Notes under the pieces: model-generated
The model's input: the letters and a program-made list of their open reading frames with translations, nothing else
Databases searched by the model: none
Told to the model about the DNA's origin: nothing
Assembly (NCBI RefSeq): GCF_026210795.1
Contig: NC_089454.1
Location: 2,914,001-2,978,000, forward strand
Length of the DNA: 64,000 nucleotides
DNA from: Rhizophagus irregularis
Lineage: Eukaryota; Glomeromycota; Glomeromycetes; Glomerales; Glomeraceae
Reading direction: 5' to 3'
Part shown: positions 1 through 10,259 of the stretch, piece by piece
Position numbering within the stretch: the first letter of the stretch is position 1
How the letters are laid out: each line of letters begins with the position of its first letter
Position numbers and translations under genes: made by a program

Positions 1-410
1 CGCTGAACAACTTACAATTAATATAAGAAGTCGATTTACTTTGACTAAAGTGTCGAAAATACGCTCTAAAGTGATAAAACAGAAAAAATAAAATTCCATT
101 GTGAAAAACGTGAATAACCCTTCAAGTATTAACTGTACCTTCATGAAAATTAATATCCAAGGAGATTTTGACCCGCCAAAAAACTTTCAATTAATATAAG
201 AAGTCGATTTACTTTGACTAAACTGCCCAAAATACGCTCTGAAGGTAAAAAAAAAATTTGTAACTTAGTACTATTATGTAAAAATGTAAATAACTCCAAA
301 AATATTAACTGTGCTTTCATGTAGATTAATATCTTAACAGCTTCAAACTTGCTGAACTACTTTTAATTAAAGAGCAAGATTTACTTTGGCCAAAATGCTC
401 AAACCATAAT
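1..410. repeat. Tandem repeat, about 174-bp unit, 2.3 copies
   Basis: The string ATATAAGAAGTCGATTTACT recurs at about 21 and 194, and ATTAACTGT at 128 and 304, giving a unit of about 174 bp. A third, diverged partial copy follows at about 350-410. No coding potential is visible. The array may continue to the left of the window. Confidence 0.8.
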
Positions 411-1182
411 TTGAAATATGTGTAAACAAACTATAATATTTGTTTATATTTAAATTCTGAGTTATTTAATTTAAATATGTTTGTGTTTATATTTAAGGAA
501 AAAAAATAAAATTTTACTTCTATTTTATTAGGTTTTTGTAAATGAAAAGACAAAAAAATAATCAGCTGAAAAAATAAAAAAATTCTTTGTTAATAACCGT
601 AATACATGATCACATGTAAAATCGGAAATCCTATATTTAAATTGGTAATACGTATTACATATATGACCGATAGGCCAAATTATATCTCCTGCTATTACAA
701 TTGTAAAATAATGCAAATCTTTCTGAATTACTCAAATTTTCAAATCTGTTTATTATAGTATAATCAATAGTTAATTTTCACTGCAAAATCTCCTAGGAAT
801 GGATAAATAAATACATAAAATTTACTACTTAGTAAGGTTTTTTTGGATGGTTCTAACCTCTACTTATTATTTATTTTATTTATTTTATTTTTTTTATAGA
901 GAGAAATTGTCATAATACATGTATTATTTTAAAATTAACATTTTAAAAATTAAATTGAAAAACTATAATTTATTAATTAACAATAAAATGTTTTTTGTTA
1001 AAATTATTTAAAAATTTTTTAAATTATAGCGAAAATGCTACAACAGTAAATAATATTATAATAGCGAAATTGATCAGCAAACAAATGAAAACATGCAAAT
1101 ATTGAATGATGTCTCAATTTAACAGGTATTTTCAGTGGCACAGGAAGAGTTTTTGCGAAAAGTTAGCATTAGAAGTTTTTTT
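411..1182. other. AT-rich intergenic DNA, no gene seen
   Basis: Homopolymer-rich A/T sequence with frequent stops in all frames. I see no gene, RNA or element here. Confidence 0.6.
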
Positions 1183-1286
1183 CATTGACATTGACATTGA
1201 CATTGACATTGACATTGACATTGACATTGACATTGACATTGACATTGACATTGACATTGTCACTGACATTGACATTGTCATTGTCA
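1183..1286. repeat. Hexanucleotide microsatellite (CATTGA)n
   Basis: About 17 copies of CATTGA, nearly perfect for the first 80 bases and then interrupted by CATTGT and CACTGA variants. It is open in several frames (poly Ile-Asp, poly Thr-Leu), but these are artefacts of the repeat. Confidence 0.95.
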
Positions 1287-1536
1287 TTTTACATAAAGTT
1301 ATATAAGATTAATTTGAGAGTTTTTTACCAAAAAGGAAATTTTTTTATAAAAAGAGAAATGATTTTCAATTTCGAGGCAATTCAGCAGGTGTTTTAATAA
1401 CAAATTGAGAAATGATTTCCATAGAAAATCTCGTGACAAAATTTATAATAAATTTAAAAATAAATGATCAACAAATGATCAACAAAATTGTTACTAGTTT
1501 TATAAAAAACGCCCAATAATATCTTTTTATTGTTTT
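1287..1536. other. Short intergenic flank with a TATA-like box
   Basis: AT-rich flank of the retrotransposon. A TATAAAAA string at about 1501-1508 lies some 30 bp before the ATG contained in the target duplication. It might have served the small reading frame that the retrotransposon interrupts. Confidence 0.35.
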
Positions 1537-1556
1537 AATGTACATCATTACACGCA
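1537..1556. repeat. Target site duplication of the LINE, 5' copy
   Basis: The 20-mer AATGTACATCATTACACGCA occurs here and again directly after the A-rich tail at 8699-8718. A perfect 20-bp direct repeat on either side of the element is the mark of target-primed reverse transcription and indicates a recent insertion. Confidence 0.9.
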
Positions 1557-1659
1557 GGAGCAAAAAGAAGGTGATTCGGGTGTAGTGTTTAATGTGAAAC
1601 TTCAACCTACCCCATTGAAGCCTGAGAAGGTGCCTACTACAAATGATAAGAATAGTGAT

Positions 1660-2937
1660 ATGTCACAAAATTCCAATAGTCGTACAATTCAAGTAATCGA
1701 CATTCCTGCGTATAGGCAGGTACGCGAAATTCGTGAGTCCTTTGAAGATCTTGGTGAAATTGAGAAAATTTATACACGAGGTGCTGGTCTTTACCAAGTT
1801 GCTTTCATTACGTATAAAGATGCGAATTCTATTGATTATTTCAATGAACAATGGAGCTATCATATTAATAAAGACATAGTTAGAGTTTTACCCCTGTTAT
1901 TGAGCAAGGAGGAACGCGAGAAAAGGAAGCAATTCTCGTTAAGATTATCAGGTTTACATTATCAAACTAGTGGTTATGATCTTAAGGAAGTTATGACACA
2001 ATGTAAAGGGAAAACTTGTTTCATCCCAGCTGTTATGATTCGTGGTAAATATCAAAGGTGTCGATATGCTTACATTCATTTTTCTTCACAAGATGATTTG
2101 GTGGCAGCCAGACAAATGAAAATTGAATTCAAAAAGGGTAACGCAGGTACTCGACAATTATACTGGAGTAAAGAGGAAGATCGCATTTGTAATATTTGCG
2201 GTAATCCCACTCATATGGCCAAAGACTGTACCAACAAAGATATTAACAAATCTCAATCTAAACGTTTTGTTAGTGGCGCTGATAATTGGAAAAATTTGAA
2301 AAAGTCGTATGCGGATGCGGCTAAATCTAAACAAAAGCCCAGAAATAGTTCTAAATCTAATAATAATATTCCATCTGGATCACGTGATCTAGGAAAAGCT
2401 CGCAGCAATCATGATAATGATGATGACGATAGTGAAGATTTCAATAATCATCCGATGTTTTTAAAATTCAAGGAACAAATTATTAGCACTATAAGAAAGG
2501 TGGAAGACAAAATGCTTAAAATGGAATCACTCATTGGTGACACTGGCAAGCAAATTAGTGAAGTTGTTACTGCACAACAAGCGCTTAAATGTGATAAAGC
2601 GCATCTGGTCCCAACTAGTACGAAAAAGAAAAATCAACAATCTGTTTCTGGTGCAGAAGTTAAAGCAGCGAAAAAACGCTGTAAAAGTGACTCTGAATCA
2701 AGTGAAGATGAAGATGAACTAGCAAATAAATCCGTTCTTCAATCACAACAATTTCAGAAATCTGATCAAAATATCCAAAGCATTGTTGCACAACAAAAAC
2801 AAATACAAGAAAACCACAAGGAAACTAAATCCTTACTCTCATCACTTTACAACATGTTAGCTGGCGGCCCTTCAGCTTCATCATTATTGGGGATAATGAT
2901 GAAGTTTTTGATGATTCTGTCGTATAATTATTTTTAA
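1660..2937 (+). CDS. LINE ORF1 protein (RRM-like, CCHC zinc knuckle)
   Basis: Predicted 425-residue RNA-binding protein that would coat the LINE transcript in a ribonucleoprotein. The first ATG in the open frame is used; the frame is open without ATG back to about 1585. Residues about 8-63 and 92-153 resemble RNA-recognition-motif folds (for example RYAYIHF as an RNP1-like strand). A CCHC knuckle CNICGNPTHMAKDC lies at 177-190. It is followed by a basic Ser/Asn/Lys-rich linker, an acidic DNDDDDSED stretch and a C-terminal region with coiled-coil character. The stop codon overlaps the start of ORF2 as TAATG, which suggests ORF2 is translated by termination-reinitiation. No internal break is seen. 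Confidence 0.88.
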   Translation: MSQNSNSRTIQVIDIPAYRQVREIRESFEDLGEIEKIYTRGAGLYQVAFITYKDANSIDYFNEQWSYHINKDIVRVLPLLLSKEEREKRKQFSLRLSGLHYQTSGYDLKEVMTQCKGKTCFIPAVMIRGKYQRCRYAYIHFSSQDDLVAARQMKIEFKKGNAGTRQLYWSKEEDRICNICGNPTHMAKDCTNKDINKSQSKRFVSGADNWKNLKKSYADAAKSKQKPRNSSKSNNNIPSGSRDLGKARSNHDNDDDDSEDFNNHPMFLKFKEQIISTIRKVEDKMLKMESLIGDTGKQISEVVTAQQALKCDKAHLVPTSTKKKNQQSVSGAEVKAAKKRCKSDSESSEDEDELANKSVLQSQQFQKSDQNIQSIVAQQKQIQENHKETKSLLSSLYNMLAGGPSASSLLGIMMKFLMILSYNYF

Positions 2938-3713
2938 TGATGAACAATAATATAATATCTCCCTTTAGTTCGACTTCTCAACAACAAAAAAATTTCCCCC
3001 AAATAGAAAATAACAATCCATTAATTACTAAAAATTTTTTAAAAAATTCTTCAATAACGAAAATAGCTACTACGAATATTCGTACCCTTAGTAAAGACAA
3101 ATTAATTTTCACGTTAGATGCGATGAAAAACAATGATATTGACATATATGGATTAGCCGAGACTAATCTTTCTTATAGACAATCGAAAATATGGCAACAA
3201 CAATTTGGTTTCCATGGTTATTTTGATTATTCACAACAAGGGGGTAAAGGTCAAGGTGTAGGAATTATCGTTAGCAATAAATACGATATTTTTGTTCATA
3301 AAGCGGTTGGTCATAAAGGCCGTGTTATATATCTAGACTTAAATTTTAGTCAAAAGAAAAATGTTAGGTTAATTCAGGTGTACATTAACGCTAATAAAAA
3401 AGAAAGAACACAAATTGAGGAGCTATATCAATATATCGAAAATACTATCGATGATGCGAAAAACAAGAATATGGAAATAATCATTATGGGTGATTTCAAT
3501 ATTAATTATAGAAAATATTTGATGGCATTTGTTAATAATAGATGGTATTTCAAATTGTTCAAAATGCTAGAAAACAGACACCTCTTAGATACAATTCCAA
3601 TATTTAACGAAGATGACGAAAATATATATACTTATATTCCGCCTAATGATTCTAATGAAAAATCAAGAATAGATTATACTTGGGCTTCATTACCAATACT
3701 TGCCAAAGTTTAA
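2937..3713 (+). CDS. LINE ORF2, 5' part: APE-type endonuclease
   Basis: N-terminal part of the LINE polyprotein; it would nick target DNA to prime reverse transcription. Apurinic-endonuclease landmarks appear in order: TTNIR, LAETN with the catalytic Glu, IIMGDFN, and SRIDYTW near the end. The start ATG is in the TAATG overlap with ORF1. The frame ends at a TAA at 3711-3713, before the final catalytic His block. That block (FTTDHNTV) is found in the next frame, so a one-base shift between about 3690 and 3711 splits the endonuclease. This is probably a damaging indel; a sequencing error or programmed shift cannot be excluded. Confidence 0.85.
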   Translation: MMNNNIISPFSSTSQQQKNFPQIENNNPLITKNFLKNSSITKIATTNIRTLSKDKLIFTLDAMKNNDIDIYGLAETNLSYRQSKIWQQQFGFHGYFDYSQQGGKGQGVGIIVSNKYDIFVHKAVGHKGRVIYLDLNFSQKKNVRLIQVYINANKKERTQIEELYQYIENTIDDAKNKNMEIIIMGDFNINYRKYLMAFVNNRWYFKLFKMLENRHLLDTIPIFNEDDENIYTYIPPNDSNEKSRIDYTWASLPILAKV

Positions 3714-6700
3714 ATAGTACTGTAATAGAAAATGATCATTTTACAACTGATCATAATACTGTCACTTTATCGCTTGATACACAATTATTTATAGGAAAAA
3801 CATTACCTAAGATTAACAAAAGTAAAAAGAAAATAACTCGTACTGTGTTTTTATACGATGAAATGGATCAGGAAGATGATGAATTTACATGGAATAATTT
3901 CCGTGCTGGTTTGGATCATGAAATCGAAAGACTCAAACTAAAGGATCGATCGATCACGAAAAGAAAACATGTTGATCATGTGTGGGATTCTCTTAGACAA
4001 CTTATCATGAAATCTGCTAATGAAAATATAAAAAACAAAAAAGTTATAAAACAGAAAATCAAATGTGCTCCTGAAAAAAAGTTGTCCGTTTACTTTGACT
4101 TAAGATATATTATTAATCGTATTCAAGAAATCCGCTCATGTATCACAGGATTAAGAAACTATCCAAATCAGGAAATGATCGACAAATGGATTAATTATCA
4201 AAACACGATAATTAAACTAAAAGACAAGTACGAATTAGTTACTTCTGATACTAGTTTTAATTTCTTAAATAATGATCAGTTCCATAGTTATCTTGACGAA
4301 CTTAATGAAATTAGAAAACAATTGAGAATTGTTTTTAAACTTGAACTTAACATTATGGAACAAGAACAAATTATCTCTAACATCAAAAAGCGATGTGATA
4401 ATTATAAAGATGATCAAGGAAGAATGATTCAATCTATTACAGAAAAAGAAATGGTTTCTATTTCAATTGAAAAAATTTATAAGAAAGATCATAATGGTAA
4501 TGAAGTTTTAATTACAGATGAAAATCAGGTGATGGAAGAAACAAATCGTCATTTTCAAACAGTAGCGGGCTCTGTTAATAGAAAGAAACCAATACAAGGC
4601 AGATGGAAAGAACAATATAAACCACAGCCTCATATTAACGAAAATATATATTCTGGTATTATGGACGCTCCATCTTATGATGAATGGTTAGATATTATTC
4701 GACAACTATCTAATGGAAAAGCGACAGGACCTTCAGGCGTGTCGAATGAAATGTTGAAACATCTAAGTGATGATTGTAATCATATTTTATATTATTTAAT
4801 TTATAAGATTATAGAATTGGGATATTTACCAAAACAATGGAAAGAAGCGACGGTCTTTCCTATTGCTAAACCTAAACCCTTTAATTGTGAATTATCAAAC
4901 TCTCGCCCTATTACTCTTTTAGAAACCACTCGAAAAGCACTCATTTCTTTGCTAAATCGTCGTTTAGCAATTATTTTGAAAGATAATAACGTATTAAAGG
5001 CAAACCAATTCGCGGGTCTGCCTAAACAATCAACATTTGAACCGATAAGGATTATGAACGAAGTTATTCAAGATTCAATCGATAATAATAATGAATTATG
5101 GATACTCTCTCAGGATATGGGAAAGGCCTATGATCGTGTGAACATCTTTCAACTCAAAAAAGCGATGGATAGAATTAAAATTCCTAACGATTTTTCATCC
5201 CTCATTTTAGAACTTTTTAAAGATAGAAAAAATCAAGTAATCACTGCGTATGGAAAAACTACACCTTATGATGTTCTTACAGGAATCGATCAAGGAGAAG
5301 TTATTTCACCGTTGCTTTGGTGTATTTATTACGATCCTCTTTTAGCAGAAATTGATAAACAACAATTGGGATATAATATTTCTTGTATATCAAAATCAGT
5401 TGTTCAAGAAGAAGGTGTTCTTAATCAACAAAATGTTTCCATTATGGCGTATATGGATGATACTCAATGGATTACTGATGAAAAATCAAAATTGGAAAAA
5501 ATGTTATACATCGCTGATACATTTTATCGTCTTAACGATATTCAAATTAACAAAGAAAAGTCTGAGCTTATGATGCGGTCTACAACTGAGAAGCGTAAAT
5601 ATTCTCATAATTACAATGATAAAATTTCAATCAAATTTGGTCGTGAAGAAATTAATATTAAAGCCAAACATCCACACGAACCTATGCGTATCCTGGGAGT
5701 ATATTTCAATATTGAACATGATGGAAATTATTTGATGTTCAAGATCAAGAATGAAATAGACCATTTAGTTAATCTTATGTATAAAAAGAAGATTACTGAT
5801 AAACATATTTTATATATATTTAATAGAATTATCATCCCTCGAGTTGAATACTGGTCACAAGTTATGGCTTTATCAAAAACACAAACAGAATCTTTAATTA
5901 TTCCTTTTAGAAGGATGTTTAAAAACAAATTAAAATTCGCTCGTTCAGCGCCTAACGCTATACTCAATAATCCTTATATATATGGATATAGAGATTTTTA
6001 CGACAATCAACTTCAAGCCAAAATTACGGATTTTTGTATTCAACTTAACGACAATGGTCTCTTAGGAAAAGTTACTGAAATTCGTTTAAAATCCTTACAG
6101 GATCAATTATGGACATCGCGCCCATTAATAGAAAAACTTCCTTATAATCGTGTTCCGCACACACAAAAAAATAATTATATTCTTAATATGCTTTTATTAT
6201 GCTATGATAATAATATTTCGTTAGAATATTTAGATGATAATATTTTTCCATCAATTAAAGGAGGTAAAATTCCTTTGGAAGACGTGGTAGATAATGCATA
6301 TTATTCTAAACATAGGAAGAGACTTCGTGAAAAGAATATCTTATTTTTAGATCAAATTATTTCAGGTGATAAATTTCGTTTATTGTTATGGAAAGAAATA
6401 CTTATTAAGGCTTATATTCCTATTTTTTCACAACGGAAAGAAACTAAATGGTATTCAGATATTAGAAATTTAATTACTTCAGATGGTGTTCATTTGAATC
6501 ATAATATAACACAATTATTTGGCGCTCGTATTGATAATGTGGAAGAGACTCGATCATATGATGTTACTAAAAAAAATAGATCTTTAGTTGCATGTTATAA
6601 TTCACAATTTAACTCTGTAGTCATTGGAAAGATTCAAGGAATAGATGAAACAAAACGACCTGTTATTAAACATTTTCATATTGATATGTCTCGATGTACC

Positions 6701-8395
6701 GATACACATACTTATATATATCAATGTATGGAATATGGATGTGCTGCTAATGCATCATTATCAACTCGATCACCTTGTACGTTTTCTGCTGACTGGGAAT
6801 GTTTAGTACCATTATTAACAGATTCTCAATTTGCACCTAGTCAACTTACAAACTTAATAGAATTTAATATTTTTGACATTTTTGATTTTGCAAAAAAGAA
6901 ATATGATATTATAAATCAAGCGTTAACGCAAAATCACGTGATTTCTCCTTCTTCACAATTACAAGATAATATAATTTTAGATTTATTAGATTCTTCAATT
7001 TCAAGAAATGACTTGTTAACTATACAACGAACATTAGCTCCTTTTGACAATAACAATTATTATATTTTTGAATTTTACACTGATGGATCTTTAATCGAAT
7101 TAGGTACTGAGCAGTGTAGTATCAGTTGCGTCTTCGCTCAGATTAGTGATTTGTTTGATATACCTCATGTCGAATTTTATTCTACTATTGATAAATGGCC
7201 TTCTGCATATAGAGGAGAATTGTTAGCTGTTCTTTTAGCATTAAGCGTTGTTCCAAAAAATAGTAAAGTTAGAATTAACACAGACTCGCTTAACGTGATT
7301 ACTCAATTTGAAAAATTGAAGAAGTCAAGATTTTCTCAAACCTCACGTGAATACTTTAAGGCTAATAATAATTTCTTATGGGCTATTTTATGTAGAATCA
7401 TATTAACATTGAACTTGCATGTGGAAATGTTTAAGGTTGTTGCTCATGGTGATGATATGGGTAATAATTATGTAGATAATTTGGCGAAAATTGCACATAC
7501 TGATCAAGATCGCTATATAGTTTTACGACAGAACGCTTGTATGATGAAAGTTCTTCCTTGTTGGAATGGAATTATTATTGAAAATAAGCTGCGCTCATTT
7601 TTGAAAAATATATGCAACTACAAAGGTTTAGAAAAATTTATTAATTTGAATAGAAATTCTAAATATCGCACGCTAGAAGTCGACTGGACATCCACATTTA
7701 GTTGTTTAAATTGTGACATAAATAACAATGAAACTTCTGTTTCTTCTTCTAAAACGAAAGCTCAAAAAGTTCACTTGTTAATTGAAGAAATTCCTACAAT
7801 TGAACAGATGAAGAAATCATTGTTTGACTTATATGATGGTTGGATGTGCCCTATATGTGGTCTACAAGACGAAACCTTTAATCATGTCTGGACGTGTAGT
7901 GGTCATTATGATATTATTAACAACATTCGAGATAAGACTATTAATCATCTCTTAACTTGGATATTAGAATATAATGATAATATACAAGATTTTAATGCTC
8001 TTATGGCACTTGATATATGGGATATATCTTATGATCCTAACGTGTTTACTTTTATTGACTTGATTAAAGGTATTATACCTATGTCGCTTTCAGAATTATT
8101 GAATTCCTGGACTACAAAGAAAAATGTTGTTGATGTTTTGGTTCAAATGAGACAGTTTATTTTTAATGCTATATTCGAAGAAGTTTGGATTCCAAGGTGT
8201 TCGCATTTGAAGGAATTTGAACATTCTATAGGATTAACTAAAAAGAAAAAATTAGAATTCAAAAGCGTTCGTTCATTACCTAGTAATAATAGTAGTTATA
8301 CTAATAATATTCATTATGATTCTTTAGATAGTGTTAGGAATTACATTTATTTTGGTAAAAATATAATAGAATTTTATACTAATCTTACTTCGTAG
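3680..8395 (+). CDS. LINE ORF2, main part: reverse transcriptase and RNase H
   Basis: Continues ORF2 after the frameshift; the frame opens at 3680 without a natural ATG. It begins with the end of the endonuclease (TDHN). The reverse transcriptase core follows: LSQDMGKAYDRV (motif A, about residue 479), GIDQGEVISPLLW (motif B) and AYMDDTQW (motif C, about residue 591). A C-terminal RNase H has FYTDGS (about 1134), AYRGELLAV, RINTDS and NNYVDNLAK supplying the acidic residues. A zinc-binding motif MCPICGLQDETFNHVWTC lies near residue 1389. With the 5' part the full protein would be about 1,820 residues. All catalytic motifs look intact, so only the frameshift argues against activity. Confidence 0.9.
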   Translation: MGFITNTCQSLNSTVIENDHFTTDHNTVTLSLDTQLFIGKTLPKINKSKKKITRTVFLYDEMDQEDDEFTWNNFRAGLDHEIERLKLKDRSITKRKHVDHVWDSLRQLIMKSANENIKNKKVIKQKIKCAPEKKLSVYFDLRYIINRIQEIRSCITGLRNYPNQEMIDKWINYQNTIIKLKDKYELVTSDTSFNFLNNDQFHSYLDELNEIRKQLRIVFKLELNIMEQEQIISNIKKRCDNYKDDQGRMIQSITEKEMVSISIEKIYKKDHNGNEVLITDENQVMEETNRHFQTVAGSVNRKKPIQGRWKEQYKPQPHINENIYSGIMDAPSYDEWLDIIRQLSNGKATGPSGVSNEMLKHLSDDCNHILYYLIYKIIELGYLPKQWKEATVFPIAKPKPFNCELSNSRPITLLETTRKALISLLNRRLAIILKDNNVLKANQFAGLPKQSTFEPIRIMNEVIQDSIDNNNELWILSQDMGKAYDRVNIFQLKKAMDRIKIPNDFSSLILELFKDRKNQVITAYGKTTPYDVLTGIDQGEVISPLLWCIYYDPLLAEIDKQQLGYNISCISKSVVQEEGVLNQQNVSIMAYMDDTQWITDEKSKLEKMLYIADTFYRLNDIQINKEKSELMMRSTTEKRKYSHNYNDKISIKFGREEINIKAKHPHEPMRILGVYFNIEHDGNYLMFKIKNEIDHLVNLMYKKKITDKHILYIFNRIIIPRVEYWSQVMALSKTQTESLIIPFRRMFKNKLKFARSAPNAILNNPYIYGYRDFYDNQLQAKITDFCIQLNDNGLLGKVTEIRLKSLQDQLWTSRPLIEKLPYNRVPHTQKNNYILNMLLLCYDNNISLEYLDDNIFPSIKGGKIPLEDVVDNAYYSKHRKRLREKNILFLDQIISGDKFRLLLWKEILIKAYIPIFSQRKETKWYSDIRNLITSDGVHLNHNITQLFGARIDNVEETRSYDVTKKNRSLVACYNSQFNSVVIGKIQGIDETKRPVIKHFHIDMSRCTDTHTYIYQCMEYGCAANASLSTRSPCTFSADWECLVPLLTDSQFAPSQLTNLIEFNIFDIFDFAKKKYDIINQALTQNHVISPSSQLQDNIILDLLDSSISRNDLLTIQRTLAPFDNNNYYIFEFYTDGSLIELGTEQCSISCVFAQISDLFDIPHVEFYSTIDKWPSAYRGELLAVLLALSVVPKNSKVRINTDSLNVITQFEKLKKSRFSQTSREYFKANNNFLWAILCRIILTLNLHVEMFKVVAHGDDMGNNYVDNLAKIAHTDQDRYIVLRQNACMMKVLPCWNGIIIENKLRSFLKNICNYKGLEKFINLNRNSKYRTLEVDWTSTFSCLNCDINNNETSVSSSKTKAQKVHLLIEEIPTIEQMKKSLFDLYDGWMCPICGLQDETFNHVWTCSGHYDIINNIRDKTINHLLTWILEYNDNIQDFNALMALDIWDISYDPNVFTFIDLIKGIIPMSLSELLNSWTTKKNVVDVLVQMRQFIFNAIFEEVWIPRCSHLKEFEHSIGLTKKKKLEFKSVRSLPSNNSSYTNNIHYDSLDSVRNYIYFGKNIIEFYTNLTS

Positions 8396-8698
8396 CGCCA
8401 TCATAGATTTTAGTAGTTTGATTTATATAATTTTATAGGGTCAATTTTACTTTCTTCTGCAGGGCGGGCTTCAACTTACCAAGTTTCGGCTAGTGTATGG
8501 GAGGTAGTGGGTTAATTAAAGAAATGGTTTTTAGGTGTAGTTGGTTATATCTTTAATAGTTTCGTATTTAATTGCCCCACCGTCGAAGTAGATTCTTCTG
8601 ATAGTTTAGTTCTTTTTTTTATTTTACTTCTTCATTTCTGATATGTTTATAAAATTTGTATTCGCTAACTATTACTGTTCAATAAAAATAAAAATAAA
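8396..8698 (+). other. LINE 3' untranslated region and A-rich tail
   Basis: Non-coding part of the LINE between the ORF2 stop and the target duplication. It ends in tandem AAATA units, the expected priming tail. Confidence 0.75.
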
Positions 8699-8718
8699 AA
8701 TGTACATCATTACACGCA
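8699..8718. repeat. Target site duplication of the LINE, 3' copy
   Basis: Second copy of the 20-bp duplication, identical to 1537-1556. The first two A bases may instead belong to the tail. Confidence 0.9.
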
Positions 8719-8834
8719 TGCACAACAGAAGTACAATGGATAATCAGTCTCACAGTGAAATGCATTTGTGCTTCCTACATCGCTCTTGTGACAATCATAT
8801 TGCATGTAGTACATGTTACGGCTGTTACGCCTAG
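8700..8834 (+). CDS. Possible 44-residue Cys-rich small protein at the LINE target
   Basis: Short frame starting at the ATG inside the 3' target duplication and ending with CFLHRSCDNHIACSTCYGCYA (five Cys, two His in 21 residues). The same ATG also occurs before the LINE at 1538, about 30 bp after a TATA-like box. The uninterrupted locus may therefore have been a tiny gene into whose seventh codon the LINE inserted. AATAAAATAAA follows the stop as a possible poly(A) signal. There is no recognisable family. It may well be chance. Confidence 0.3.
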   Translation: MYIITRMHNRSTMDNQSHSEMHLCFLHRSCDNHIACSTCYGCYA

Positions 8835-10057
8835 TAAGCTAAATGTATCATGTATAATAAAATAAATTTGGTGATAGGTTATTTCTTTTTTTATTTTCAT
8901 TTTGTTCTTTCATATTTACTATATGTATCGTTACGTGCATATACACACAAATCATTTAAATAAATTAAGTGTAACAATCAAAATAAAGTTTGTCATGGCA
9001 ATGATTTCTTTTTCATTTTCCAAACATTACAGTATATATGATAGAAAGTAATTTATATTCCGCAGGAAGCCAAGAAAAATATCAAATGACTTTTCAGTTG
9101 CAGTGAAAATTGGTCAGAACTTTTATTGAAAAAAAGTAAATTTAGCTTATACCGATATTGTATAACGAACGTGATACTGTAATTTTTTATTACGATCAAA
9201 ATATACATGCAAATGGTTCGACAACCTGCATTTGGCGATACAATTATGCTATCAACTAAGGAAAATATATACTCAAATCGTATTAATTTCAAAAAGACCA
9301 TATACTGCACGCTTGTTATAGAAAAGCATGATTTTGTTATTAGACAGGTCAAATTTGTATTAAAATTTTTGCGACTATTCTAAATTTCTTTGTGTAATTT
9401 TTAAATCTGAGTACACTAAATAAATAAATTAAAAAATTGAATAACATTATGACTGACCACACCGAAAAATGATTTTTAAATTTGTCAATAATTAACAAAC
9501 ATCGAGTGCGATATATATGAATACAAAAATATTTTCATGTTTTATTCGAAAGTTATTTTATATTTGTGATTGATATTTTTCAAATTGTATAAATTGTATG
9601 CATTCCTGAAAGATTATTATATGTATTTTGTAATATTGTATACCTATTCAAATAAACGAAATATTTGTTAAACTACTCACCACTCTAAAACGACAATGTT
9701 TAATTTTGGTTTAGAATGAAATTCAGTTAATTCTATTAATACGGTTATAATGAATTTTAAACCAATAAGTGACTAATTTTCAAATTTCAACGTAAATAAA
9801 ATGATGGTAAAACCGGATTTAATAAAAGAAAACCTGATAAACTCTGGATTAAACTTATATTAATACTTACTTTCCAAATATAGCTGTAAATGGTTTTCTT
9901 TTTTTTAAAAAAAAAGTAGTCTAAATTAATTAAGTTATTTTACATGTCAAAGTTTTATCATGGTAATCGTTTAAAAAAGAATAAGTATCAATATAAACCT
10001 ACGTAAACCTATATAAACCGGTTCTTATGATGATAGCGTGGGAATTTTTTTAAAAAA
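8835..10057. other. AT-rich intergenic DNA, no gene seen
   Basis: No convincing gene. A 99-codon frame on the minus strand at 9053-9352 has composition typical of random AT-rich DNA and no motif. Confidence 0.55.
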
Positions 10058-10150
10058 CACTAGCAATCACCCGTTGCTTTGCACCGGGACCAATAAGTTT
10101 GTTTAAATAGAAAATTTAGTATTATAATGTAATACTAAGTAAATTAAAGA
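10058..10150 (+). repeat. Dispersed repeat with GCACCGGGACCAAT core
   Basis: Matches the reverse complement of 41,363-41,455 over about 93 bp, including CACTAGCA/AACTAGCA, GCACCGGGACCAAT, TTTAAATAGAAAATTT and AATACTAAGTAAATTAAAGAT. Probably part of a dispersed, uncharacterised element. Confidence 0.75.
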
Positions 10151-10259
10151 TTTTTTTGTTTATAATTAGGAATTTAATTAGGTCTTTCGGTTCTTCTTTG
10201 TAACTACTAAGGTATGTTTTTTATTTTTTTGTTTTTGTCTATTCATTACATGTAATTTC

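Larger units (their letters stand above)
1557..8698 (+). mobile_element. Near-complete non-LTR retrotransposon (LINE)
   Basis: Two-ORF LINE: ORF1 with RNA-recognition-like folds and a CCHC knuckle, then ORF2 with APE-type endonuclease, reverse transcriptase and RNase H. The 5' untranslated part is only about 100 nt. The 3' end is an (AAATA)-type tail at about 8681-8698. A perfect 20-bp target duplication flanks it, so both ends look genuine. The domain order APE-RT-RNase H with a zinc-knuckle ORF1 fits the I/Tad-like groups known from fungi (inference). One frameshift in ORF2 is the only obvious damage. Confidence 0.9.

Noticed and set aside
1106-1397. Open frames with poly Ile-Asp and poly Thr-Leu
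   Set aside because: They are translations of the CATTGA microsatellite.
9053-9352. 99-codon minus-strand frame
   Set aside because: Ile/Leu/Phe/Ser-rich random AT translation without ATG context, motif or splice support.
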